This document shows positions 45,522 through 55,297 of a DNA stretch of 64,000 nt, piece by piece. Source of the stretch: Cupriavidus sp. EM10 (GTDB taxonomy: Bacteria; Pseudomonadota; Gammaproteobacteria; Burkholderiales; Burkholderiaceae); assembly GCF_018729255.1 (NCBI RefSeq), contig NZ_CP076061.1:1860001-1924000 (forward strand), in the 5' to 3' direction. The notes beneath the pieces are model-generated. The model was not told the origin of the DNA, ran no database searches, and saw nothing but the letters and a program-made list of their open reading frames with translations. Position numbers and translations under genes: made by a program. How positions within the stretch are numbered: the first letter of the stretch is position 1; each line of letters opens with the position of its first letter.

Positions 45522-46216
45522 ACCTGTCCAACCTGGAGCGCCAGCTGGCCTTCCTGCGGGAAATCGACCGGCTCAAGGGCGTGGTGCGGATGTCGCCGCT
45601 GATCGACCAGTCGCGCCGCGAGAACAGCGCCGAGCACTCGTGGCACCTGGCCATGTACGCGCTGGTGCTGTCGGAGCATGCCGCGGCCCCGGTCGACGTG
45701 GTGCGCGTCGTGAAGATGCTGCTGCTGCACGATATCGTGGAGATCGACGCCGGCGACACGCCATTGCACGACGCGTCGCTACACGCCGGCCAGGCGGAGC
45801 GCGAGCAGCGGGCGGCGGAGCGGATCTTCTCGTTGCTGCCGGCGTCGCAAGCCGAGGAATTTCGCCACCTCTGGACCGAGTTCGAGGCCGCCGCAAGTGA
45901 CGATGCGAGGTTCGCCAAGGCGCTGGACCGCTTCCAGCCCCTGCTGCACAACGTCGCCACCGGCGGCGGGACATGGGTGGCGCCCGGCCTGGACGAAGCG
46001 CAGGTGCGCGCGCGCTACGGCCCCGTCATCGCGCTGGGCGCTCCCTCGCTATGGGAGGCCGCCGCGCGGCTCGTGCAGCAGCATTTCAGGGGTCCGCAAG
46101 ACCATGACCCCCTCATGACGACCAGGATGGCTAGAACGGATTGCGGCAGGGTGGTCCGCTACCGGTTCAGCGGCCTACGATGCGCCGCGCCAGCGCCTTG
46201 GCGTAGGGCGGGGTGA
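45518..46216 (+). CDS. HD-domain nucleotide phosphohydrolase (YfbR-like), probable frameshift near the end
   Basis: The HD metal site is complete: His40 in NSAEHSWH, His71-Asp72 in LLLHDIVE, and a later Asp (ALDRFQPLLHN). The family includes 5'-deoxynucleotidases. GTG 45518 is preceded by GGAGG. The observed frame gives 232 residues, but its tail overlaps the convergent oxygenase gene and is Arg-rich. If GGGG at 46089-46092 is really five G, the protein ends HFRGSARP at the TGA 46105-46107, about 196 residues and normal for the family. That end is inferred. Confidence 0.78.
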   Translation: MNLSNLERQLAFLREIDRLKGVVRMSPLIDQSRRENSAEHSWHLAMYALVLSEHAAAPVDVVRVVKMLLLHDIVEIDAGDTPLHDASLHAGQAEREQRAAERIFSLLPASQAEEFRHLWTEFEAAASDDARFAKALDRFQPLLHNVATGGGTWVAPGLDEAQVRARYGPVIALGAPSLWEAAARLVQQHFRGPQDHDPLMTTRMARTDCGRVVRYRFSGLRCAAPAPWRRAG

Positions 46217-46970
46217 TGCCGGTCAGGATGTCACGCGCGGTCAGTGGAAAGCGCGCGCCTGGCGCCGCCTGGAAGCGTGTGGTGTGGACATCGGCCACTT
46301 CGTCCTCGGGGCGGCCATTGGAATAGTAGTAGAGCGCGATCGAACGCCGCGCGACGCCCGGTGGGCAGGCCAGCGGCACGGGATGCCCGTGCCAGGAGCA
46401 CTCGTTTGTATTGAAGACCACCAGCCGGTTGCCGATCGGCGCGATCTTCTGCACGCAGTGCTGCACGCTCTCGTCCCACAGTTGCAGGTGGCCGGCCCAG
46501 CTGTCCTGCCACGTATCGTTCAGGTAGAGCAGCACGTTCACCCGCCGGTCGAGCTTCCATTCAAGGTGGTAGTTGTAGTCGATATGCAGGCCCAGATGGC
46601 CGCCGGGCAGCGTCTGGTGCAGCCCGCCGCCGTGCAGGTGGGGATCGGGCACCAGCCCCTGCACGCCGGTCAGCGTTTCCAGGAAACGGAGGAAGCCCGG
46701 CCCGTTGAGTTCGACGATCAGGGCACGCAGGGCCGGTGGAATGGCGTAAAAATCCTGTATCTGGAGCTTGAGGTTTTCGGCAGCTGACTGATACTTGAAC
46801 CATGTGGCTTCGGTCCGGCTCGGGAAAGCGTCGCTGGCTTTGCGGTAGATGTCCGGGTCCAGGAAGTCGTCGATACAGGCATGCGGGAAGGGCGGGGCAG
46901 CCTTGTAAGGCGCGGCGAGTTCGCGCGCCATCCAGTCGAGTTTGGCCAGGTCAAGCAGTTCGTTATGCAT
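46167..46970 (-). CDS. 2-oxoglutarate/Fe(II)-dependent dioxygenase-like protein
   Basis: 267 residues. The jelly-roll core has His129-x-Asp131 (LGLHIDYNYH), a distal His near 194 (CSWHGHP) and an Arg in RRSIALYYYS for 2-oxoglutarate. This fits the prolyl 4-hydroxylase-like 2OG-Fe(II) group often seen in polysaccharide and O-antigen loci. GAGGAG lies eight bases before ATG 46970, so this start is better than the GTG nine bases earlier. It follows the AraC-type regulator by 12 bp on the same strand, suggesting a shared unit. Substrate unknown. Confidence 0.82.
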   Translation of the reverse strand: MHNELLDLAKLDWMARELAAPYKAAPPFPHACIDDFLDPDIYRKASDAFPSRTEATWFKYQSAAENLKLQIQDFYAIPPALRALIVELNGPGFLRFLETLTGVQGLVPDPHLHGGGLHQTLPGGHLGLHIDYNYHLEWKLDRRVNVLLYLNDTWQDSWAGHLQLWDESVQHCVQKIAPIGNRLVVFNTNECSWHGHPVPLACPPGVARRSIALYYYSNGRPEDEVADVHTTRFQAAPGARFPLTARDILTGITPPYAKALARRIVGR

Positions 46971-46982
46971 GCTCAGCACTCC

Positions 46983-48011
46983 TCAGGTTACGGTGAGGTC
47001 CGACCGTGGGCTCGCCGGCCCACGGTTTCGATACGCCGTAGGCGACACGGCGAACCGTTTGCGGAAGATCTTGGCGAGCCGGTCGCCGTTGCCCATGCCG
47101 CAGCGCCGGGCGATCTTGTCCACTGGCAGCGTTGTCTTGACCAGCAACTGGCAGATCATGTCGAGCCGCGTCTGCAGCAGGTATTCCGAAGGTGTCATGC
47201 CGATCGTGAACTTGAAGCGGCGCAGGTAGTTGCGCTCGCTCATCGCGGCAAAGCGCGCGGCATCGGCCACCGAGATGGGCTCCATGTAGTGCCCGGCGAT
47301 CCAGCGTGCCGAAGCCAGGATCTTGTTTGCCGTGGCCGCCGAGACGTCCGGTGTGTCGTCGACGTCGTAGGCCTCGATTCCGGGCGCCGCTTCCGGGCGC
47401 CGGTCGAGTTGCCTGGCCACTTCGCCCGCCACCTCGGGACCGAGATCGGCCTCGATCTGGGCGAGCGCCATGTCGATGGCCGACGCCATGACTTCGGGCG
47501 CATGATCCGCGCCACCCCTGCACCAGAAGACCGACGCGGACCCGACGCCTCCTTCCTCGGCCGTTGCCGCCTCGGCCCGCGACACCCGTGGCGCCAGCAG
47601 CTCGCGGCCCCGCGTGCTGGGCTCCAGCGACGATGCACTGACTTCCATGATGGCGCTGGTCACACGGGCGTCGCGCTCGCTGGCGGGCTCGCGCTCGCTG
47701 CAGGCGATGAACATCGCGCCGAAACCACGCTGGCCAGCCGCATCGAGGCCCTGTGTCCAGATGCGCACCGACGAAGAGCACGCGATATTGCCGCCGCGAT
47801 ACGACAGCAATGACAGCTGGTAGAGCGGGCGGCCGTTGCGTTGCAGCTCGAGCTCGTTGGCCACCCGGAACGCTTCGGCGATGATGCCCGCCGTCAGGAG
47901 CGAGCAGCCATCGAACAGCAGCAGACCAATGCGTTGCGTGCGGGTATGTCCGGCGATGGAAAAGGGCCCCGGGGGCCCGGGCGGCGCTGGCATCTCGACA
48001 AGGTGATCCAT
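46983..48011 (-). CDS. GlxA-type AraC-family transcriptional regulator
   Basis: 342 residues. The N-terminal DJ-1/PfpI-like domain begins RIGLLLFDGCSLLTAGIIAEAF; it has a long charged insertion around residues 100-150. The C-terminal AraC domain has two HTHs (ISVADAARFAAMSERNYLRRF and LPVDKIARRCGMGNGDRLAKIF). It is divergent from the exopolysaccharide operon across 530 bp of AT-rich DNA, and is therefore a candidate regulator of that operon and of the oxygenase gene downstream. Control of the EPS genes is inferred only from position. Confidence 0.87.
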   Translation of the reverse strand: MDHLVEMPAPPGPPGPFSIAGHTRTQRIGLLLFDGCSLLTAGIIAEAFRVANELELQRNGRPLYQLSLLSYRGGNIACSSSVRIWTQGLDAAGQRGFGAMFIACSEREPASERDARVTSAIMEVSASSLEPSTRGRELLAPRVSRAEAATAEEGGVGSASVFWCRGGADHAPEVMASAIDMALAQIEADLGPEVAGEVARQLDRRPEAAPGIEAYDVDDTPDVSAATANKILASARWIAGHYMEPISVADAARFAAMSERNYLRRFKFTIGMTPSEYLLQTRLDMICQLLVKTTLPVDKIARRCGMGNGDRLAKIFRKRFAVSPTAYRNRGPASPRSDLTVT

Positions 48012-48541
48012 GGTTTGTCCACCCCTTGCGAAGGCGATTCAGACGAATCTATTGCATTGCATCATATCCAATCTGTGGCGGCGCACAATGGTGCGTGTCT
48101 GATTTTTCCGTGATGTTGGCCGATCGAGGCGGTTGACGTTGAAAATCACGATAAAAATGCGTCATGCATCGCAATCTGATTATCAAAAATGAATCAGTTC
48201 TGGTAATTGTTACGCCGGGATGATGGAGCCCGCGATTCGGATATGACAAAAAATCATATAAATCATGGTGTTCACTGCCATTGTGCAACGCGTATGACAA
48301 TTTGCTGCATCTATGGGCATTTGCGCACCATGGCCGGGAATCGTGCACGCAAATATGAATATGCTTCAATGAAATAATCGCCTTGTATCACGGTAAATAC
48401 GTTCCGGGGCCCGCTTTCAAGTTGCATCGGTCAAATCCTCTGCATTATCGGACACCGGGGCGCTGACGCGTTCCCGCGCATCTATGCTTCGCTGCAGCAA
48501 AGTGGTTTCGTACCGTACGCGCTGCCCAACCGGAGCCCAGG
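48012..48541. promoter_or_regulatory. Long AT-rich intergenic region before the exopolysaccharide operon
   Basis: This 530-bp gap without a gene is clearly AT-richer than its surroundings, mainly at 48100-48440. An inverted repeat pairs ATTTGCGCAC (48319-48328) with GTGCACGCAAAT (48343-48354). Several ATCAT/ATGAT runs occur. A weak promoter-like pair TTGCAT ... TTATCG with 17-bp spacing lies near 48422-48450. Such long leaders are typical of tightly controlled polysaccharide operons. No small gene was recognised. Confidence 0.55.
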
Positions 48542-50045
48542 ATGCCCATCACTGCCCCGCCGATCTTCTTTCTCTTGCCGCCGGCATGTCCGGGACGTTC
48601 AGAGCGCGCTGCGGATCCGCCCGTGGTACTCGCCGGAGGTTCGGGCACAAGGCTTTGGCCGCTGTCCCGCAAGCACTATCCGAAGCAGTTGATCGATGTG
48701 ATCGGACGCGATTCGCTGCTGCAGTCAACGGTGCGGCGCATGGCGGTGCTGCGCGACGGTGGTCACGCCGCTGCCGATGCGATCATCGTGTGCGGCGAAC
48801 CGCATCGGTTCATGACGGCGCAGCAGCTTGCGGCGTCGGGTACCGAGGCACAGATCGTGGTGGAGCCCATCGGGCGCAATACGGCGCCGGCCCTGACACT
48901 GGCTGCGCTGCTGGCGACGGCCGGGGGCGAAGACGGCATCCTTGTGGCAATGCCGGCCGACCATGTCATCACCGATGCTGAAGCATTTGGCCGCGCCGTC
49001 GCGCATGCCGCCCGGTTTGCGGCGCAAGGCGCCATCGTGACGCTTGGCGTGCCGCCTACCCGAGCGGACACCGGCTACGGCTACATCCGCATCGGCGCGG
49101 CGCTGGGCGAGATGGGGCATGCCATCGACAGCTTTGTCGAAAAGCCCGCCGCCGAGCTTGCGCAGCAGTACGTGGCTTCGGGCGAGTACTGGTGGAACAG
49201 CGGCATCTTCGTCGTACGTGCCAGCGCTTGGCTGGACACGCTGCAGCGGCTGCAGCCCGACATGCACGCGGCCTGCACCGGCGCCTTCCTGCAGGGCCGT
49301 CAGGACGGCCCCTACTTCCACCCCGATGCCGCGGCGTTCGCGGCCATTCCGTCGGATTCGATCGACTACGCCGTCATGGAGCACCTGGCGCGTACCGACG
49401 GCGTGCACGGGGTGGTGGTGCCACTGGTGGCGGGCTGGTCTGACCTTGGATCATGGGACGCGGTGTGGGATGCGATCGACAAGGACGGCGACGGCAATGC
49501 CGCGCGCGGCCGCGTGATGTACCAGGGTGCCACCTCCTGCTACGTCCACGCCGACGGCCGGCTGGTGGCGTGCGTCGGCACCACGAACCTGATCGTCGTG
49601 GAAACGCCCGATGCCGTGCTGGTGGTGGATCGTTCGCAGGTCCAGGGCGTCAAGGGGCTGGTGGAACGGCTTGCCAGCCAGCAGGGCAGCGAGGCCGAGA
49701 ACCATCGCAAGGTTCAGCGGCCGTGGGGGTGCTATGACTCGCTCGACCAGGGCGAGCGCTTTCAGGTCAAGCATATCGTCGTGCATCCCGGGGCATCGCT
49801 GTCGCTGCAGCTGCACCATCATCGGGCCGAGCACTGGACCGTCGTGCGCGGTACGGCGCGCGTCACGTGCGGCGAAGAACAGTTCTGCTGAGCGAGAACG
49901 AGTCCACCTATATCCCGATCGGTGTCACGCACCGGCTGGAAAACCCGGGAAGCTGCCGCTCGAAGTGATCGAGGTGCAATCGGGCGCTTACCTGGGCGAG
50001 GACGACATCGTCCGTATCGCCGATACCTACGGGCGCTGCGCCTGA
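48542..50045 (+). CDS. manC: Mannose-1-phosphate guanylyltransferase / mannose-6-phosphate isomerase (interrupted by two one-base deletions)
   Basis: About 500 residues after repair. The N-terminal nucleotidyltransferase has [16 protein letters not shown] and FVEKP; the C-terminal cupin-like isomerase part has [20 protein letters not shown] and the His cluster [11 protein letters not shown]. It makes GDP-mannose for the exopolysaccharide. The frame breaks near 49885 (TTCTGCTG, one more C gives [17 protein letters not shown]) and at GGG 49947-49949 (one more G gives [17 protein letters not shown]). The stop is then TGA 50043-50045. First gene of the EPS operon. Confidence 0.88.
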
Positions 50046-50088
50046 GTACCTGGCCATCGTCCACCTTTGGCTCACCGGGGAAGGCGTC

Positions 50089-50835
50089 ATGCGTTTCATC
50101 AAGTCACTGCTTGCAAGATCGGGCGTCCTGCCCACGCGCTTTACCGCTGCGTCGTCGGCGTTGTCACCCGGCCTTGCCGATGGCTTCGCGCCGGCACGCG
50201 ATGACGGCCAGCGTTACGCCGGCGCGCGCGGCCTCGCTGCCAAGCGGGCGTTCGATATCGGGGCAGCGCTGGTCCTGCTGGTCCTGCTGTCGCCGCTGAT
50301 GCTGACGGTGGCGCTGCTGGTGATGCGCGACGGCGGCCCGTGTGTGTTTGGCCATGCCCGGGTAGGGATGGGCGGCCGCAAGTTCCGCTGCCTCAAGTTC
50401 CGCTCGATGGTGCGCAATGCCGACGCTGTGCTCAGGGACCTGCTAGCCACCGACGCGACGGCTCGCGCCGAGTGGGAGAAGGACTTCAAGCTGCGCCACG
50501 ACGTGCGGGTCACCGCCCTGGGACGCTTTATCCGCAGGACCAGCATCGACGAACTTCCGCAACTCTGGAATGTGGTGCGGGGCGACATGAGCCTGGTGGG
50601 ACCGCGCCCGGTGGTGGAAAAGGAGCTGGAGCGCTACGGGGATTCGGTCTCGTACTACCTGCGGGTGCTGCCGGGCATCACCGGGCTCTGGCAGGTCAGC
50701 GGACGCAACGACGCCGACTACGACAAGCGTGTGATGCTCGATGTGACCTACGTCCGGAACTGGACCTTTGCGGGGGATATCGTGATCCTGTTCAAGACAA
50801 TCGGCGTGGTGATCCATGGTCGTGGCGCATACTGA
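50089..50835 (+). CDS. Undecaprenyl-phosphate sugar phosphotransferase (initiating enzyme)
   Basis: 248 residues. One membrane helix (AALVLLVLLSPLMLTVALLVM) leads into the bacterial sugar transferase catalytic domain: KFRSM, the DELPQLWNVVRGDMSLVGPRP block and GITGLWQVSGR. It is the short form, without the long N-terminal membrane and Rossmann parts of WbaP/WcaJ. It moves a hexose-1-phosphate from a nucleotide sugar to the lipid carrier and so starts repeat-unit assembly. ATG 50089 follows GGGGAAGG. Its end overlaps wza by 20 bp. Confidence 0.9.
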   Translation: MRFIKSLLARSGVLPTRFTAASSALSPGLADGFAPARDDGQRYAGARGLAAKRAFDIGAALVLLVLLSPLMLTVALLVMRDGGPCVFGHARVGMGGRKFRCLKFRSMVRNADAVLRDLLATDATARAEWEKDFKLRHDVRVTALGRFIRRTSIDELPQLWNVVRGDMSLVGPRPVVEKELERYGDSVSYYLRVLPGITGLWQVSGRNDADYDKRVMLDVTYVRNWTFAGDIVILFKTIGVVIHGRGAY

Positions 50836-52015
50836 CCTGCCCTGGCGCAAGCGCCTGGCCGCCGTACTGCTGTGGGGCGTGGTACTGCACTTCCTGGGCG
50901 GCTGCGCCATGGCGCCCGGCATGACGTTCAAGGCCACCACGCCGGCGCCGCAGGCGGGCCATGACGCGCCGCAGCCAGCCGCGCCGGCGACCAGCCTGCC
51001 GCCGATGCAAGGCGTGCAGTCCGTGTCGCGCGACAGCCTGGTCGAGATCGACAGCGCGTTGCTCGTGTCGCAGCGTGCCGCCCAACCCGACGGCGTTGCG
51101 CCCGAGGTGCGCGCGCTGTTCGACAAGCCGCGGCCATATGTGCTGGGCCCCGGCGACGTGCTCGGCATCGTGGTCTGGGGGCATCCCGAACTGAACCTGC
51201 CTGCGCTGCAGGTGACCAGCGGTGTCGATACGTCGGGGTCAAATGCCGTGGTCACGGGGTACACGGTCGACGCGCGTGGCAACGTCCAGTACGCCTTTGT
51301 CGGCATGGTGCCGGTGGCGGGCCTTACGGAGGCCGAGGCGCGCGACCGGCTCACGCAGCGGCTGGCCGAGTACGTGCGCAATCCACAGGTGACGTTGCGC
51401 ATCCAGGCGTATCGCAGCAAGCGCGTGTACATGGACGGTGCCGTGCAGCAGGCCGGCCTGCAGATCATCAACGACGTGCCGATGACGCTGCCCGAGGCCA
51501 TCAACCGCGCAGGCGGGTTCAGCGCGGCGGCGGATCGTTCCTGGATTGCCGTCACGCGCGGTGAGCAGACGGCCCGCGTCAGCCTGCCCGACCTGATCGC
51601 GAAAGGCGCGAATCCGTCTGACATTCTGCTTCGCGATGGCGATCTGGTGCGTGTCTATGCCGCCAGCGACAGCAAGGTGTATGTGATCGGCGAGGTGGCG
51701 CGCAACGCCGCGCTGACCATGAACAACGGCAAGTTGAGCCTGAACCAGGCGCTGGGCGATGCGGGCGGCGTGAGCCAGTACTCGGGCGACGCGCAGCAGG
51801 TGTATGTCGTGCGCGGCAACGGCGGCACGCAGCCCCGGGTTTTCCATCTGGATGCCAGCACCCCTTCCGCGATGGCGTTGGCAGACGGGTTTGCATTGCA
51901 GGCGAACGACGTGGTGTTCGTCGACACGTCGTCGCTCGTGCGCTGGAGCCGGGTGGTCAACCTGCTCCTGCCGACCGCTCAGACCGCCACGGCGAGCCGG
52001 GCGCTGGCGCCCTAG
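50816..52015 (+). CDS. Polysaccharide export outer-membrane lipoprotein (Wza type)
   Basis: 399 residues. A lipoprotein signal (VVLHFLGGC) gives lipidation at about Cys30. The polysaccharide-export domain (YVLGPGDVLGIVVWGHPEL) and SLBB domains (VYMDGAVQQAG ... VYVIGEVARNAAL) follow, and a C-terminal amphipathic segment could form the outer-membrane helix. The protein would form the exit channel for the polymer together with the Wzc-type kinase encoded 28 bp downstream. Confidence 0.9.
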   Translation: MVVAHTDLPWRKRLAAVLLWGVVLHFLGGCAMAPGMTFKATTPAPQAGHDAPQPAAPATSLPPMQGVQSVSRDSLVEIDSALLVSQRAAQPDGVAPEVRALFDKPRPYVLGPGDVLGIVVWGHPELNLPALQVTSGVDTSGSNAVVTGYTVDARGNVQYAFVGMVPVAGLTEAEARDRLTQRLAEYVRNPQVTLRIQAYRSKRVYMDGAVQQAGLQIINDVPMTLPEAINRAGGFSAAADRSWIAVTRGEQTARVSLPDLIAKGANPSDILLRDGDLVRVYAASDSKVYVIGEVARNAALTMNNGKLSLNQALGDAGGVSQYSGDAQQVYVVRGNGGTQPRVFHLDASTPSAMALADGFALQANDVVFVDTSSLVRWSRVVNLLLPTAQTATASRALAP

Positions 52016-52043
52016 CGGTGCGAATTCCTGGAGACACTCGGTC

Positions 52044-54244
52044 ATGAACACCTCTTACCTGGCAAATCCGGCATATGAGCCAGCGTGGCGCCCGGCGGCG
52101 CGTGCCATGAACCCATTGACGACGCTGGCGGCAAGCCGCTGGCTGATCGTGTTCACGACCTCGGCCTGCCTGCTGGCCGGCATTGCCTATGCCGTGTTCA
52201 CACGCCCGGTCTACCGTTCTGACATGCTGATCCAGGTGGAGCCTAGCACCATCGAGAACCGGTCCACGTCGGGGGACCCGAAGCTCACGCCCGAGATCAA
52301 GCCCGATACGACGTCCGAGATCCAGGTGCTGAGTTCGCGCATGGTGGTATCGCGTGCCGTGGAAGCCCTCAGGCTCCATGTCGACGTGACGCCGCGCTAC
52401 CTGCCCGTGGTGGGTGGTGGCTGGCCGAGCGCGCCGAAGGCTATTCGCGTCCGATTGGCGGCCACGTCTACGGCAAGGAACGGATCGATGTCACCACCTT
52501 CGACGTGCCGGCCGCCTATCAGGGCCAGCCATTCACGCTCACGCTGGGCAAGCAAGGCGCCTTCACCCTGGAACTGTCCTCTGCCTTCGGCGCCCCGGTG
52601 GTGTCGCTGCAGGGCCGCGTGGGCATCCTGCTGCGTGCCAATACGCCGCGCGGACCGCTGACCTTGCTGGTGCGCATTGCCGACGGGCAGCCCGGAGCGA
52701 GCTTCACGCTGAAGCGCTATTCCGAGACCGCCACCACCGAATGGCTGCAGAAGACGCTGGCGATTGGTGAGCGCGGCAAGCAGTCGAACATCATCGGGGT
52801 GTCGCTGGACAGCGTCGATCCGGCCCAGGCATCGCGCATCCTCAACGAGATCGGGCGCGAGTATGTCGGCCAGAACGTGCGCCGCAGATCCGAGGAAGCC
52901 GACAAGTCGATCCGCTTCCTGGACGAGCAGTTGCCGCAACTGAGGAAGCAGCTGGGAGAATCCGAAAGCCGCTACAACGCCTTTCGCGCGCAGCAGGGCA
53001 CGGTGGATACGAGTCAGGAAGCCCGTGCGCTGCTGCAGCAAAGCGTGGAGGCCGAAACTCGGCTGGTGGACCTGCGCCAGAAGCGCCAGGAATTGCTGAC
53101 GCAGTACACCGAGAAGCATCCGGCATTGCTGGCCATCGACGGTCAGTTGCGCGAGGCGCAGGTGGCATGGTCTGTCGTGCAGGGACGCACGCGCCAGCTG
53201 CCGCTGATCGAGCAGAAGGTGCTGCAGTTGCAGCGGGACATGCAGGTGGACACGGAGCTGTACACGAACCGGCTGAACGCGCGTCAGCAACTGACGCTGG
53301 TGCGGGCCGGCAAGGTGGCGAACGTGCGGCTGATCGATCCGGCTACCCCGCCGGAGACGCCGATCAAGCCCCGGAGAGGCGTGGCCGTGGTGGGGTCGCT
53401 GCTGACGGGGCTGCTGGCGGGCATTGTGCTGGCGATGGCGCGTCGCCGCATCGCGGGCACGGTGCAGGATCGCGAGGAGATCGAGATCGCCACCGGCATC
53501 CCGGTCTATGCCACGGTGCCGCGCAGCCGCCTGACGGGGCCATCGGGCATCGCGCAGGCGCACTTGCGCGGCGGCCACGGGCGACTGCCCGATGCGGCCA
53601 TCGAAAGCCTGCGCGCGGTACGGACGACGCTGCATTTTGCGCTCAGCGATGCGCCGAATCGCGTGGTACTGATCACCGGGCCTACAGCGGGCGTGGGCAA
53701 GTCGTTCGTGGCAGCGAACCTGGCAACGCTGGCCGGCGCGTCAAAGCGGCGGGTGCTGCTGATCGATGCCGATCTGCGTAACGGCGTCTTGCACAAGCGT
53801 TTCAGGGTTGACCGCGGACCCGGCCTGGCCGAGGTGCTGGCCGGCAACTGCGAAGCCGGCGATGCGATCCGCCGTGACGTGTCGCACGGCCTTGACTTCC
53901 TCCCGACCGGCGCACTGGCTGGAGGGCCCAGCGAACTGCTGCTGCAGCCCGAGCTGTCGGCACTGGTCCAGCGGGTGGCCGCCCAATACGACATGGTAGT
54001 GCTTGACGGCCCGCCGCTGCTGCCGGTTGCCGATGCGCTGGTCCTGGGGCGCCTTGCCGGCACGGTGTTCATGGTGGCGCGCCACCGCGTCACCACGGTC
54101 GAGCAGATCGATGAAAGCACGCGGCGGCTGGCGCAGGCCAACGTTGCGGTACGCGGCGTGATCTTCAACGACTTCACCGGCGCGCTGCATCGCTACAGCT
54201 ACGCCTACGGCGTCACCGAAGGCCATCCTGGCATGTCGGCCTGA
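52044..54244 (+). CDS. Wzc-type tyrosine autokinase / chain-length regulator (interrupted by a one-base deletion)
   Basis: About 733 residues after repair. The Wzz part has two membrane helices (about 30-50 and around 450), with coiled-coil in between (SEEADKSIRFLDEQLPQL). The C-terminal BY-kinase part has Walker A GPTAGVGKSF, Walker A' LLIDADLR and Walker B VVLDGPP. The tail is short and holds only three Tyr (HRYSYAYGV), fewer than in E. coli Wzc. The frame breaks at GGG 52412-52414; one more G gives PVVGWWLAERAEGYSRP. It controls polymerisation and export with Wza. Confidence 0.88.
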
Positions 54245-54258
54245 CACGGAGAACCGAC

Positions 54259-55272
54259 ATGACGCACCTGCACCACAAACGCATCACGCTGGTGACCGTC
54301 ACCTACGGCGACCGCCTGCACTACTGCGCGGAGCTGCTGCGGCGCAGCTTCGAGCACGAGGGCGTGTCGCACGCCGTAGTCGTCAGCAACAACGCCATCG
54401 CCGATCTGTCACCGCTGGAGGCAGCCTGGGGCAAGCGCATCACCATCGTGCGGCTGGCCACGAACACGGGATCGGCCAACGGCTATGCGGTGGGCATCGG
54501 CCGCGCGCTCGAACGCGAAAGCACCGACTACATCTGGCTGATGGACGACGACAACGCGCCATGCGAGGGCGCGCTCGACGTGCTCTGCCATCAACTGGAC
54601 CTGCTCACCCGCAAGCAGGGCCGTTGCGGCGCTGCGGTGCTGGGGTTCCGCCCCGATCACCAGGGCGACATCGCAGCGGGCGTGCCGGCGGGCCTGGCGA
54701 TGCCACCGCGTTCAAGCTACTTCGGCTTTCACGTAGGACGTATTCCGTACAAGATCTGGCGGCGCACCCCGTGGGGCAGGCCTCGGCCCGACGCAATTCC
54801 CGACGTGGTGCATCTGCCGTTCGCCCCATATGGTGGCCTGCTTGGACATCGCGACATGTACGCGGACCTGGGGCTGCCGGTGCCCGAGCTGGTGCTGTAC
54901 GCCGACGATATCGAATACACGTGGCGCCTGACGGCGCGTGGCGGATGCATCGCGCTGGTAACGGCCGCCCGGCTCGAAGACCTGGAAGGCTCCTGGAACG
55001 TCAAGCGCAACTGGAAGAACCACTTCGAATGCATGCTGTTGAGCGGATCGGATTTTCGCGCCTACTACAGCAGCCGCAATCAGGCGTGGTTCGATCGCAA
55101 CCACTGGTCCACGTCCGGACTGATGTACCGCCTCAACCGCTTCGTGTTCCTGCGGTTGCTGCGCCTCTATGGCAAGCGCCGCAATGCCGGCGCGCGGCTG
55201 CGGCTGCTGGAGCGCGCCATTGCCGACGGCGAGGCCAGCAGGCTGGGCTTCCACGCCGACTACTCGCTGTAG
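54259..55272 (+). CDS. Glycosyltransferase, family 2-like
   Basis: 337 residues with a GT-A fold: N-terminal ITLVTVTYGDRLHYC and the metal-binding DDD motif IWLMDDDNAP. The later YADDIEYTWRL could hold the catalytic base. It resembles galactofuranosyl- and rhamnosyl-type GT2 enzymes. It lies 14 bp after the kinase gene. It adds one sugar of the repeat unit; donor and linkage unknown. Confidence 0.85.
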   Translation: MTHLHHKRITLVTVTYGDRLHYCAELLRRSFEHEGVSHAVVVSNNAIADLSPLEAAWGKRITIVRLATNTGSANGYAVGIGRALERESTDYIWLMDDDNAPCEGALDVLCHQLDLLTRKQGRCGAAVLGFRPDHQGDIAAGVPAGLAMPPRSSYFGFHVGRIPYKIWRRTPWGRPRPDAIPDVVHLPFAPYGGLLGHRDMYADLGLPVPELVLYADDIEYTWRLTARGGCIALVTAARLEDLEGSWNVKRNWKNHFECMLLSGSDFRAYYSSRNQAWFDRNHWSTSGLMYRLNRFVFLRLLRLYGKRRNAGARLRLLERAIADGEASRLGFHADYSL

Positions 55273-55297
55273 CGACCCCTCATAGCGGAGGACCACC

